A DNA stretch of 64,000 nt, from contig NZ_JANUGQ010000018.1 in assembly GCF_024756275.1 (NCBI RefSeq), positions 1 to 64,000 of the forward strand, written 5' to 3'. A program made the translations under genes and the position numbers. The stretch is from Streptomyces pyxinae. Its GTDB lineage: Bacteria > Actinomycetota > Actinomycetes > Streptomycetales > Streptomycetaceae. The notes under the pieces are model-generated. The model saw only the letters and a list, made by a program, of their open reading frames with translations, did no database searches and was not told where the DNA came from. Numbering within the stretch: position 1 is the first letter of the stretch; every line of letters begins with the position of its first letter. Of this stretch, positions 22,601-29,102 are shown piece by piece.

Positions 22601-22625
22601 TGGCTCGGTACGGCGCCGACCTCAT
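19620..22625 (-). CDS. Large ATP-binding LuxR-family transcriptional regulator (LAL / MalT-like)
   Basis: The 1001-residue protein has an AAA-type ATPase domain near the N-terminus with Walker A GAPGVGKT and Walker B VLLVVDDAQ, a long alpha-helical TPR-like middle, and a C-terminal LuxR helix-turn-helix (LTEAELHLARLVGEGASNQEAAARLYLSVKTVEARLTRIYQKL). Such regulators activate carbon-use or secondary-metabolite genes on binding an unknown ligand. A Pro/Gly-rich low-complexity insert splits the ATPase region at about 21895-22085. It lies between two secreted protease genes, which are possible targets. Confidence 0.94.
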   Translation of the reverse strand: MRSAPYRATRSPAGESAARPAPIGRSELLQRLETVLRNRGRALLTGAPGVGKTEVAGALADRAVSRGETVLRLAPQPADREMTGAAAAALVASVPPGALAGLPGPQRAAVAVLCREAAAPADGWDPVALRLGVARVLRTLAERGPVLLVVDDAQRIDPVSADLLRFALHLAPPALRVVAVETPAPYGPENAAPEPRQHPDPPEYPGASGRPGAAACPEGPPATAGPPNPPRVPGPADGPGATPAEIPPYGAAGAPLTLWVASEADVLLVPPLQADEIAELLVHHRLPSRMAGRIHRASGGNARLALAVGRSLADSRTPVHHADALPLSGRARDVARRMLAVASPAVRSTLLLAALALRPTATLIRRAGRPLAEAELAAAERAGLVSLTEDGTVAFTAGLLPSTLVHDTSWADRGRGHAALAGVVDDPVEAVRHRALATDVPDGELAARVAEAADTARRRGNSALAAELALLAAETTPAGQAPRRLARLVDAAEEAARAARADLALRAAGELLAREAAPADRVRVRLAVLDTAGQGLTDLDELFVHATEDSADDPGLRAGVLLRLIFKHMLADGDPVRARAAAVTAAALARSVDDRHTAAAALTQQARIDRALGSPEAERTLAEARELEMAGRPLGVRNSAQILTIRHALFDDRLTEARSQAHALLPLVERRGPVEDAIELLHTLAAVEARLGQCAAALAHAHRSLALTLEAGLSPGPAWYTLALAETAGGSFARAAGYARRSVRASEEEGDHVFLSRSLYALGRVQLITGDVTGALESLRRTRDNEAAQSVVDPSMLRWHEELAEALAGADAVDEARALLADLGPVAERLGRTTVLLGADRVYALCLAAGGKADEAAALLAETADRFGGHGLVLEQGRCLIALARVERRRRRRSAAHQALQTAAALLERAGAVPWLALTAENPAGSVPAPAPGDALARLTEAELHLARLVGEGASNQEAAARLYLSVKTVEARLTRIYQKLDVRSRAQLAAALSATPPLPR

Positions 22626-22972
22626 CCGCCACCCCCTCCGGCCCCTGGCGTCGGCGCCGGTCCGCGCCTCGCCGAAATGTGTGCTCGCCAGCAGAGGATA
22701 CGAACTCGGCCACCGGAGTCCAGGTGTGCTGTCCGGAATGTGGGACGCGGGGCCGGTGGGGGCGAGGGAGCCGGGGCCCCGGGGCGGGGCGGGAACGCCG
22801 GAGGGGCGTACCGGTGGGCGGGGTGCCGCCGGTACGCCCCTCGGAGAAGCGGGCCGGGTTCCCGGGGTGGGGAAGGACTCCGGGAACCCGGCCGGGGCCG
22901 GGACCTGACCGGGGCCGGGGCCGGGAACGAGGCTCGGAACCGGGGCCGGGGCCGGGGGCGCGGCTCGGAAGG
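22626..22972. other. Intergenic region upstream of the LuxR-type regulator
   Basis: No gene is supported. The minus-strand promoter should lie near 22640-22740, where a TATCCT occurs on the minus strand. At about 22907-22968 two copies of a GC-rich block based on CCGGGGCCGGGGCCGGG and ending in GGCTCGGAA stand side by side. Confidence 0.55.
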
Positions 22973-23053
22973 CTCAGAGGACTCAGAGGACTCAGAGGAC
23001 TCAGAGGACTCAGAGGACTCAGAGGGTCCAGAGGGCCCAGAGGGCTCAGAAGG
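22973..23053. repeat. 9-nt minisatellite (CTCAGAGGA x 9) abutting the protease stop codon
   Basis: Nine contiguous 9-nt units run from 22973 to 23053. The first five are identical CTCAGAGGA, the sixth to eighth end in GGG, and the ninth is CTCAGAAGG. The minus-strand stop of the subtilisin-like protease (23046-23048) lies inside the last unit. On the minus strand the array reads as a run of TCCTCTGAG units just after translation ends. Confidence 0.95.
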
Positions 23054-24920
23054 TGAGGCCCCAGGAGTCGAGGTAGCCGGTGTCGCCGGCGGCCACGTCC
23101 TGGACGCGGAGCTTCCAGGTGCCGTTCGCCGCCTCGGACGAGGCGTTCACGGAGTAGGACGCGAGCACGTTGTCGGCCGAGTCGCCGGAGGCGGAGTTCT
23201 TCAGCCGGTAGGCGGTGCCGTCCGGTGCCACCAGGTCCAGGACCAGGTCACCCCGGTAGCTGTGCTTGATGTCCACGTCCACCTTGAGCGCCGCCGGAGC
23301 GTTGCCGCTGATCCCGCTGACGGTGATCGGCGAGGTCACGGTGGCGTTGTCGGCGATGGTCACGTCCGCCGTGTTGCTGAAGGCGGTACCCGGGTTCGGG
23401 GTACCGCCGCCGGTCACGGCGGCCACCGTCTTCGCCGCGTCCGCGATACCGGTGCCGCAGCCGCCGGAGCAGACGCCGGGCAGCGGCCGGGCGTTCTCCT
23501 TGATGGCCGACTCGATCTGGGCCGGGGTGAGGGAGTTCTTCGCGGACTTGAGCAGTGCCGCCAGGCCCGCGATGTGCGGGGCGGCCATCGAAGTGCCCTG
23601 GTACGGCTTGTAGTTCTCGGCCGCCTGGGTGGTGGCGCCCGAGTTCAGTGTGGAGAGAATGCCGTTCTGCGGGGTGGTGACCGTGCCGGGGGTGTCGGTG
23701 GCGCGCCGGGTCTCGCCGCCGGGGGCCGCCACGTCCACGATGGAGCCGAAGTTGGAGTAGAACGAGCGGGCGCCGTCCCGGTTGGTGGACGCCACGGTGA
23801 CCACGTTCGGGCAGTTGGCGGGCGAGAAGCCCGAGGCGTCGGCGTTGCTGTTGCCCGCCGCCACGACGACGGTGGTGCCGCGCGACACGGCTCCGTCGAT
23901 GGCTGAGCGGTAGACGCTCGGGCAGGACGAACTGGGGCCGCCGAGGCTGAGGTTGATGACCCGGGCCGGGGTCGGGTTGGCCGCCAGGCCGGGCACCGAG
24001 CCGCCGGACGCCCAGGTGATGGCGTCCGCGATGTCCGAGGAGGCGCCACCGCACTTGCCGAGCACCCGGACCGGCTGCACCTTCGCCCCGTACGCGATGC
24101 CCGCGACGCCCTTGGCGTTCCGGGTGACCGCGGCGATGGTGCCCGCCACATGGGTGCCGTGCCAGGAGGAGCCGGACGCCTTGGAGTCGGTGCCGCACTC
24201 GCCGTCGGTGGCCGTCCAGTCGCCCTCGTCCTTGGGGTCGTTGTCCCGGCCGCCGCCGTCGCGCGAGGTGGCGGAGCTGGAGATGAAGTCGTAGCCGGGG
24301 ACGATGTTTCCGGCCAGGTCCGAGTGGGCCGCGTACCCGGTGTCGATCACCGCCACCGTGACGCCGCTGCCGGTGGTCTTGTCCCAGGCCGCCGGTACGT
24401 TCATGCCGCCGGTGGGCTCGAAGAGGTCCCACTGCTTGGCGTACTCGGTGTCGTCGGGGGTGACGGCGAGCGGGTAGGCGCGGATGTCGGGCTCCACCGA
24501 CGCGACGGCCGGGTCGGCCCGGAAGGCGCTCATGACCTCGCCGAGGGACCGCTGATCGGTGGTGGCCGGGCCGAGGTCGACCAGCGCGCCGCCGCCGGCC
24601 AGCCGGCGCTCGAAGGTGAGCTTCTCGCCGGTCTCGGCGGCCTTCTCGGTGGCGTCACCGCGGGCCGCGTCGTTCGATGTGGCCTCTGCGGTACGGGACT
24701 TGTAGGTCACGATGACCTTGTCGACGGGCGCCCCGGCGGGGGTGGCGATGGCGGCCGGGGCCGCCGGGTGGGGCGTGGCGGTGGCGGTGGCGGCCGGGGC
24801 CGCCGGGCGGGGCTGGGGGGTGGCCTCCGCGGCGAGGGCCACCGAGGAGGTGGCGGCGACGCCGACGATCGTGGCACTGGCGGCCACGACGGATATGAGT
24901 CTCCGTCTGGAACCGATCAA
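23046..24920 (-). CDS. Secreted subtilisin-like serine protease (S8) with inhibitor I9 propeptide and C-terminal P-domain
   Basis: The 624-residue preproprotein is taken to start at TTG 24920, which has a GGGAA ribosome site and gives a clean signal peptide (SRRRLISVVAASATIVGV, cleavage after ALA). A GTG 48 nt upstream is the alternative. An I9-type propeptide (about 65-130) precedes the peptidase domain, with Asp in AVIDTGYAAHSDL (near 192), His in SSWHGTHVAGT (near 253) and Ser in GTSMAAPHIAG (near 445). The last 100 residues form a proprotein-convertase P-domain (KHSYRGDLVLDLVAPDGT). It degrades extracellular protein. Confidence 0.95.
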   Translation of the reverse strand: MIGSRRRLISVVAASATIVGVAATSSVALAAEATPQPRPAAPAATATATPHPAAPAAIATPAGAPVDKVIVTYKSRTAEATSNDAARGDATEKAAETGEKLTFERRLAGGGALVDLGPATTDQRSLGEVMSAFRADPAVASVEPDIRAYPLAVTPDDTEYAKQWDLFEPTGGMNVPAAWDKTTGSGVTVAVIDTGYAAHSDLAGNIVPGYDFISSSATSRDGGGRDNDPKDEGDWTATDGECGTDSKASGSSWHGTHVAGTIAAVTRNAKGVAGIAYGAKVQPVRVLGKCGGASSDIADAITWASGGSVPGLAANPTPARVINLSLGGPSSSCPSVYRSAIDGAVSRGTTVVVAAGNSNADASGFSPANCPNVVTVASTNRDGARSFYSNFGSIVDVAAPGGETRRATDTPGTVTTPQNGILSTLNSGATTQAAENYKPYQGTSMAAPHIAGLAALLKSAKNSLTPAQIESAIKENARPLPGVCSGGCGTGIADAAKTVAAVTGGGTPNPGTAFSNTADVTIADNATVTSPITVSGISGNAPAALKVDVDIKHSYRGDLVLDLVAPDGTAYRLKNSASGDSADNVLASYSVNASSEAANGTWKLRVQDVAAGDTGYLDSWGLTF

Positions 24921-25828
24921 GGTGTTCCCTTTCCGGGGCAGCTCCGGCGACTCCCGGAGCGGCGACACGGCGCACGGACGCCGAGGTGGAGCGCGGAGCG
25001 CGGCAGGCGGGGCGCGGGACCGCGGAGCAGCCGTGGGGGTGGCACTCCGATGTCCCCGGGCCGGGTATGCCCGTGCGCGCCGCCGCCGGCCCGCGGACGG
25101 CTCCTCGCGGAGCCGCCCCCGGCGGGCCTCGTGCGCGGTGCGCCTGTCTGGCAGTGGATGGCCAGAAAACGGGATCCGCCGGTGCGCCAGACAGTAGGGA
25201 AACCTTGGATGACGCCGATACGGGGAAAACCCTTGTCCCCTCCCCGCGCTGCCCCTGGGGACGAGGCGGGGGTGCGGTGGGTGGTGCGGGTGCGCGGTGC
25301 TGTGGGGCGCGCGGTGGGTGGTGCGGTGCGGTTCCGTACGCGGTGCGCGCCTGTGCGCGGTGGGGGTGCGGTGGTGCCTGTCCGTGCGCGGTGCGCTGCC
25401 GTGGTGCGGTGCGCGCTGGTGGAGGTGCCGCCGTGGTGCGGCACGGGGCCGTGCGCTGCCGCGCTGTTGTGGGGTGGGTGGTGCGGTGCGCCTGGTGGGT
25501 GGGGCGTCGCGGGTCTGTGCGCGGTGCGGGTGGTGTGCCGCCGGTGGGATGGGGGCGTGGCCCCTCCGGGCTCACCTCCTCGGAGCCGGCGGAACAACCG
25601 TTACGGGGGTGAGTGGGCCGGGTATGACCACCGTCTCCTGCGGGGGCGACCCTGGGCGCCCCCACCCCGGGCCGTCACTCCCGTGTCCGTGCGTGTCCGT
25701 GCGTGGGTGACTGGGCCTCTGGGGGCCCGCCCGGGGCTGTCACCCCGTGTCCGTGGGTGGGTGGCCGGGCATCTTCGGCCGGTGCCGTCCCACACGCGTG
25801 GGCGGGGCCGTCCTGCGGGCGCGCCGGG
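24921..25828. other. 908-bp non-coding region with a dyad and a G/T-rich block
   Basis: This lies upstream of the S8 protease and downstream of a small gene, both on the minus strand. CTGTCTGGC (25144-25152) and GCCAGACAG (25186-25194) are perfect inverted repeats flanking an AT-richer stretch, and may mark the protease control region. From about 25265 to 25560 the plus strand is a monotone of GTGCGGT and GTGCGCGGT motifs, strongly G/T over C/A. No credible protein is encoded; minus-strand frames there are only Thr/Ala/Pro/His repeats. Confidence 0.65.
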
Positions 25829-26287
25829 TCAGAGGCGGGAGCGGATGTCGCCGGGGAGGGACCAGTCCGGGGTGCTGCCGGTGAGCTGGCAGACCAGGAG
25901 GTACAGGGGGATGGGCGGGGTGTACGGGGAGGTGCTGTCCGGTCGGTGGATGAGCCGGGGCCGGCGGTTGGGGATGCGGCCGGCGGGGGCGTAGCAGGAG
26001 GGGAGCGGCCAGCGGAGGTCGGCGTCGGAGCCGGCCGGTACGATCCACCACCACCATTCGGGGTCGGCGAAGACCAGCCCGTTGCCCGGGAGCCGGGACA
26101 TCAGCCGGAAGCCGTAGCGGGCGGGCAGCCCCACCGCGTCGTGACCGAGGGTCGCGGGGAGTGACGGGGGCGGCGTCAGCCGCAGCTCGCCCCGGGCCGT
26201 GGCCCACTCCCGGCGGAGGTGGCGGGAGGGGGAGCGACGGTCGCGCCGGGCCTTGGCGGCCAGCAGCGCGGTCACCGGGCTCAGCAC
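25829..26287 (-). CDS. Uncharacterised 152-aa protein coupled to the anti-sigma-like ATPase
   Basis: I do not recognise a domain. The protein is basic at the N-terminus and rich in Pro and Trp, with the unusual run EWWWWIVPAG in the middle. It has no signal peptide or membrane helix. Its start overlaps the stop of the upstream ATP-binding protein gene by 7 nt, so the two are translationally coupled and probably work together. WWWW suggests a packed hydrophobic surface or a ligand site. Base composition matches its neighbours. Confidence 0.7.
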   Translation of the reverse strand: MLSPVTALLAAKARRDRRSPSRHLRREWATARGELRLTPPPSLPATLGHDAVGLPARYGFRLMSRLPGNGLVFADPEWWWWIVPAGSDADLRWPLPSCYAPAGRIPNRRPRLIHRPDSTSPYTPPIPLYLLVCQLTGSTPDWSLPGDIRSRL

Positions 26288-26742
26288 GGTCCGGCCGTGT
26301 CGTGCGGCAGCTCGGCCCAGACCACCCGGCCGGCCCCGTGCCGCGCCTCGTGGGCGCCCCAGGCGCTGCTCACCGCGTCCACCAGCATCAGTCCCCGGCC
26401 CCCCTCCTCGGGGCAGCTCCTGCTCAGCCGCGGTCCCGAGGCGGGACAGCCCTCGTCCTGCACGGCGACCCGCAGCCGCTCGCCGCCGTCCCGCAGCTCG
26501 CAGACCACCCGGCCGCTCATGGTGTGCACCACGGCGTTGGTGAAGAGCTCGGAGACGACCAGGGTCACCGCGTCGCAGATCTCGGCGGCTATCTCCCAGA
26601 GGAGAAGGCGCTCCTCCACCAGATGGCGCGCTCTGGCCACCGCCTCGGCGTGGGCGGGCAGCTCGAAGGCGAAACGCCGGACATCGGCGGTCTGCGGTCG
26701 CGGAGCGGTGGGCCGGGGGGTGAGGGCATTGCCAGGGACCAC
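26281..26742 (-). CDS. ATP-binding protein, RsbW-like anti-sigma kinase fold (HATPase_c_2)
   Basis: The 153-residue protein has the GHKL ATPase boxes: VVSELFTNAVVHT (N box), VQDEGCP (G1) and GGRGLMLVDAVSSAWG (G2). Proteins of this type bind ATP and may phosphorylate anti-sigma antagonists; many in Streptomyces are orphan. The GTG at 26742 is preferred because AGGAAAT lies 8 nt upstream; an upstream extension has no ribosome site. It is divergent from the XRE/DUF397 pair, a trio arrangement that recurs in Streptomyces. Confidence 0.9.
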   Translation of the reverse strand: MVPGNALTPRPTAPRPQTADVRRFAFELPAHAEAVARARHLVEERLLLWEIAAEICDAVTLVVSELFTNAVVHTMSGRVVCELRDGGERLRVAVQDEGCPASGPRLSRSCPEEGGRGLMLVDAVSSAWGAHEARHGAGRVVWAELPHDTAGPC

Positions 26743-26859
26743 GACCGATTTCCTAACGTGGGGAGCGGCGCCGGCTCGCCTCTCCCGTGGCGCGCGGCAG
26801 CCTCGTGAACTGGTTCTCAACGCGGTTCACCGGAACACTTTCCTCCCGTCCCGGACACT

Positions 26860-26952
26860 TGGCAAGTGCCACTCTGGAAAATGCAGAGTGCGCTGTCCGG
26901 AACGGTGATCGCATGGCACACTCATCGAAAACAGCGCGTGGGGAGGTCTCAA
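26860..26952 (+). promoter_or_regulatory. Divergent promoter region with inverted repeats before the XRE gene
   Basis: TGGCA-AG-TGCCA (26860-26871) and CACTCT (26870-26875) with AGAGTG (26885-26890) are overlapping small dyads. Further on, CTGTCC and CACACT are spaced 18 nt apart, a possible -35/-10 pair, and the GGGAGG ribosome site is at 26941-26946. The dyads are good candidates for autoregulation by the XRE protein. Confidence 0.4.
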
Positions 26953-27816
26953 GTGAGCGAGCCGCGGTCCGCCCCCACCGTGGGTCAGGTCGTACTCGGC
27001 AAGCGACTGCAGGATCTGCGGGAGCGAGCGGGCCTGAAGCGGGAGCAGGCCGCGAAGGTGCTCCGGGTCGCCCCGGCGACGATCCGCCGGATGGAGACCG
27101 CCGAGGTCGCGCTGAAGATCCCGTACGTACAGCTCCTGCTGCAGGCGTACGGCGTGCCCGCCGGTGAGGCCGAGGGCTTCGTACAGCTGGCCGAGGACGC
27201 CAACCGGCCCGGCTGGTGGCAGCGGTTCCACGACGTGCTGCCCGGCTGGTTCAGCATGTACGTGAGCCTGGAGGGCGCCGCCAGCGTCATCCGGGCGTAC
27301 GAGCCGCAGTTCGTGCCGGGGCTGCTCCAGACCGAGGAGTACGCCCGGGCCATCCTGCGTGGTGGGGCCGTCGGCCAGATCGGCCATGAGGACATCGAGC
27401 GCCATGTGGCGCTGCGCATGCGGAGACAGGAGCTGCTCGCCAGGACCGACGCGCCCAGATTCTGGGTGATCATGGATGAGACGGTGCTGCGCCGGCCGGT
27501 GGGCGGCGGGCCGGAGATCATGCGCGGGCAGCTCGACCGGCTCATCGAGGAGGCGGAGCGGCCGCACATCACCCTCCAGCTCGCCGAGTTCTCCTCGGGG
27601 CACCACCCCGGCACGTACGGCCCGTTCGTGCTCTTCCGATTCGCCGTGCCGGAGCTTCCGGACATGGTCTACAGCGAGTACCTGACCGGCGCGGTCTATC
27701 TCGACGCGCGCCCCGAGGTGGCCGTCCACCTGGAGGTCATGGACCGCATGGCGGCGCAGGCCGCCACCGCGCAACGTACCAAGGAGATCCTCCGGGAACT
27801 CCGCAAGGAGCTGTGA
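26953..27816 (+). CDS. XRE-family helix-turn-helix regulator with DUF5753 domain (WhiJ-like)
   Basis: The 287-residue protein starts at GTG 6 nt after GGGAGG. Residues about 15-70 form an XRE helix-turn-helix (LGKRLQDLRERAGLKREQAA and VAPATIRRMETAE). The rest is DUF5753 with YEPQFVPGLLQTEEYARAIL and the ELPDMVYSEYLTGAVYLD end. In Streptomyces such regulators work with small DUF397 proteins and affect development or antibiotic production (WhiJ is the model). The DUF397 gene begins on the base after this stop codon, so the two are coupled. Confidence 0.95.
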   Translation: MSEPRSAPTVGQVVLGKRLQDLRERAGLKREQAAKVLRVAPATIRRMETAEVALKIPYVQLLLQAYGVPAGEAEGFVQLAEDANRPGWWQRFHDVLPGWFSMYVSLEGAASVIRAYEPQFVPGLLQTEEYARAILRGGAVGQIGHEDIERHVALRMRRQELLARTDAPRFWVIMDETVLRRPVGGGPEIMRGQLDRLIEEAERPHITLQLAEFSSGHHPGTYGPFVLFRFAVPELPDMVYSEYLTGAVYLDARPEVAVHLEVMDRMAAQAATAQRTKEILRELRKEL

Positions 27817-28053
27817 ATGGACCCCATATACAACGGCATGCCCGCCGCCGAACTCGGCGCCGACGGATGGCACAAGCCGTGGAGCGGTGGGAACGGGGGC
27901 AACTGCGTCGAGGCCATGAGACTGGCCGACGGGCGGATCGCCGTCCGGCAGTCCGCCGATCCGGACGGGCCCGCGCTCATCTACACCCATGGCGAGATCG
28001 CCGCGTTCATCCAGGGGGCCAAGTCGGGGAAGGCCGATTTCCTGGTGAGCTGA
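27817..28053 (+). CDS. DUF397-domain small protein (partner of the XRE regulator)
   Basis: The 78-residue protein has the DUF397 hallmarks: an N-terminal W.K..SG..G.CVE pattern (WHKPWSGGNGGNCVE), VRQSADPDGPALIYTHGEIAAFI, and a short charged tail. Family members oppose or tune the adjacent XRE regulator. It starts with no gap after the regulator's stop. Confidence 0.95.
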   Translation: MDPIYNGMPAAELGADGWHKPWSGGNGGNCVEAMRLADGRIAVRQSADPDGPALIYTHGEIAAFIQGAKSGKADFLVS

Positions 28054-28252
28054 CGGGCGGTACGGAGGAACGGGCCGGATCCGGGGCGCCGCGCGGGTCC
28101 GGCCCGGTGCTGTGCGCGGGCGGCTTCGCGGCCGCCCGTACGGGGTGTCCCCGAACAGGGGCGGGTCCGCCGGAAGTCCTCGCGCCGCCGGGCCGCCGGG
28201 CCGTATTCTCCGTCCGACCCGTCCCCGTCCTGCCGACCACAGGAGCCGCCCG

Positions 28253-29062
28253 ATGACCCTCTCCGAATCGTCCCCCGTGCGGATCGACACCAGCAAGCCG
28301 CACCCGGCCCGGATGTACGACTGGTTCCTGGGCGGCAAGGACAACTATCCGGTGGACGAGGAGATGGCCCGGCAGCTGCTCACGCTGGACGCGCGGGGGC
28401 GGGACATGGCCCGGGTCAACCGGGCGTTCATGCACCGCGCCACCCGCTGGGTGGGGGCGGCGGGGGTCCACCAGTACCTGGACATCGGCACCGGCATCCC
28501 GACCGAGCCCAATCTCCACCAGATCGCCCAGCAGGTGACTCCGTACGCCCGGATCGTCTACTGCGACAACGACCCGATCGTGCTCGCCCACGCCGAGGCG
28601 CTGTTGCGGTCCACGCCGGAGGGCGCCACCTCGTACATCCAGGCCGACGCCCGGGATCCCGAGGCGATCCTCGAACAGGCGAGCACCATACTGGACTTCG
28701 GCCGGCCGGTGGCGCTCTCGCTGCTGGCCCTGCTGCACTTCCTGGACGACGAGGAGGGGGCGTACGAACTGGTGCGCAAGCTCATCGAGCCGCTGGCGCC
28801 GGGGAGTTACCTGGTGCTGTCGCAGGTCACCGGCGACTTCGACCCGGAGGGCGCGGCCAGGGCCCAGGCGATGTACCAGGAGCGCGGGCTGACCCTGCGG
28901 CTGCGCGGCCGGGCGGAGTTCGCGCGGTTCTTCGAGGGGCTCGAACTGGTGGAGCCCGGGGTGAGCCTGACCGCCGAGTGGCACCCCGAGCTGGGCGAGC
29001 CGGTCCCGGTCGGCGGCGACGCCCCGATCCCCGGGTACGCGGCGGTGGCCCGCAAGCCCTGA
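28253..29062 (+). CDS. SAM-dependent methyltransferase, DUF574 / SAV2177 family
   Basis: The 269-residue protein has the family's characteristic N-terminus (SKPHPARMYDWFLGGKDNYP) and the SAM-binding glycine motif YLDIGTGIPTEPN, followed by VYCDNDPIV (acidic residue for the ribose). DUF574 methyltransferases are abundant in Streptomyces and their substrates are mostly unknown. AGGAG lies 7 nt before the ATG. It follows the DUF397 gene after 199 bp and is probably transcribed separately. Confidence 0.93.
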   Translation: MTLSESSPVRIDTSKPHPARMYDWFLGGKDNYPVDEEMARQLLTLDARGRDMARVNRAFMHRATRWVGAAGVHQYLDIGTGIPTEPNLHQIAQQVTPYARIVYCDNDPIVLAHAEALLRSTPEGATSYIQADARDPEAILEQASTILDFGRPVALSLLALLHFLDDEEGAYELVRKLIEPLAPGSYLVLSQVTGDFDPEGAARAQAMYQERGLTLRLRGRAEFARFFEGLELVEPGVSLTAEWHPELGEPVPVGGDAPIPGYAAVARKP

Positions 29063-29088
29063 GCGGGGCCGGGGAGTTCCGGCCCCGC
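29063..29088. terminator. Bidirectional terminator hairpin
   Basis: GCGGGGCCGG (29063-29072) pairs with CCGGCCCCGC (29079-29088) around GGAGTT, right after the methyltransferase stop and 14 nt before the end of the converging M64 peptidase gene. Confidence 0.8.
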
Positions 29089-29102
29089 CTTCCGGTATCC
29101 GG

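Noticed and set aside
22973..23053. CRISPR array
   Set aside because: Units are 9 nt and contiguous, with no spacers and no cas genes nearby; it is a minisatellite.
22677..23906. Plus-strand protein with SED repeats
   Set aside because: The SED run comes from the 9-nt minisatellite and the rest is antisense to the S8 protease.
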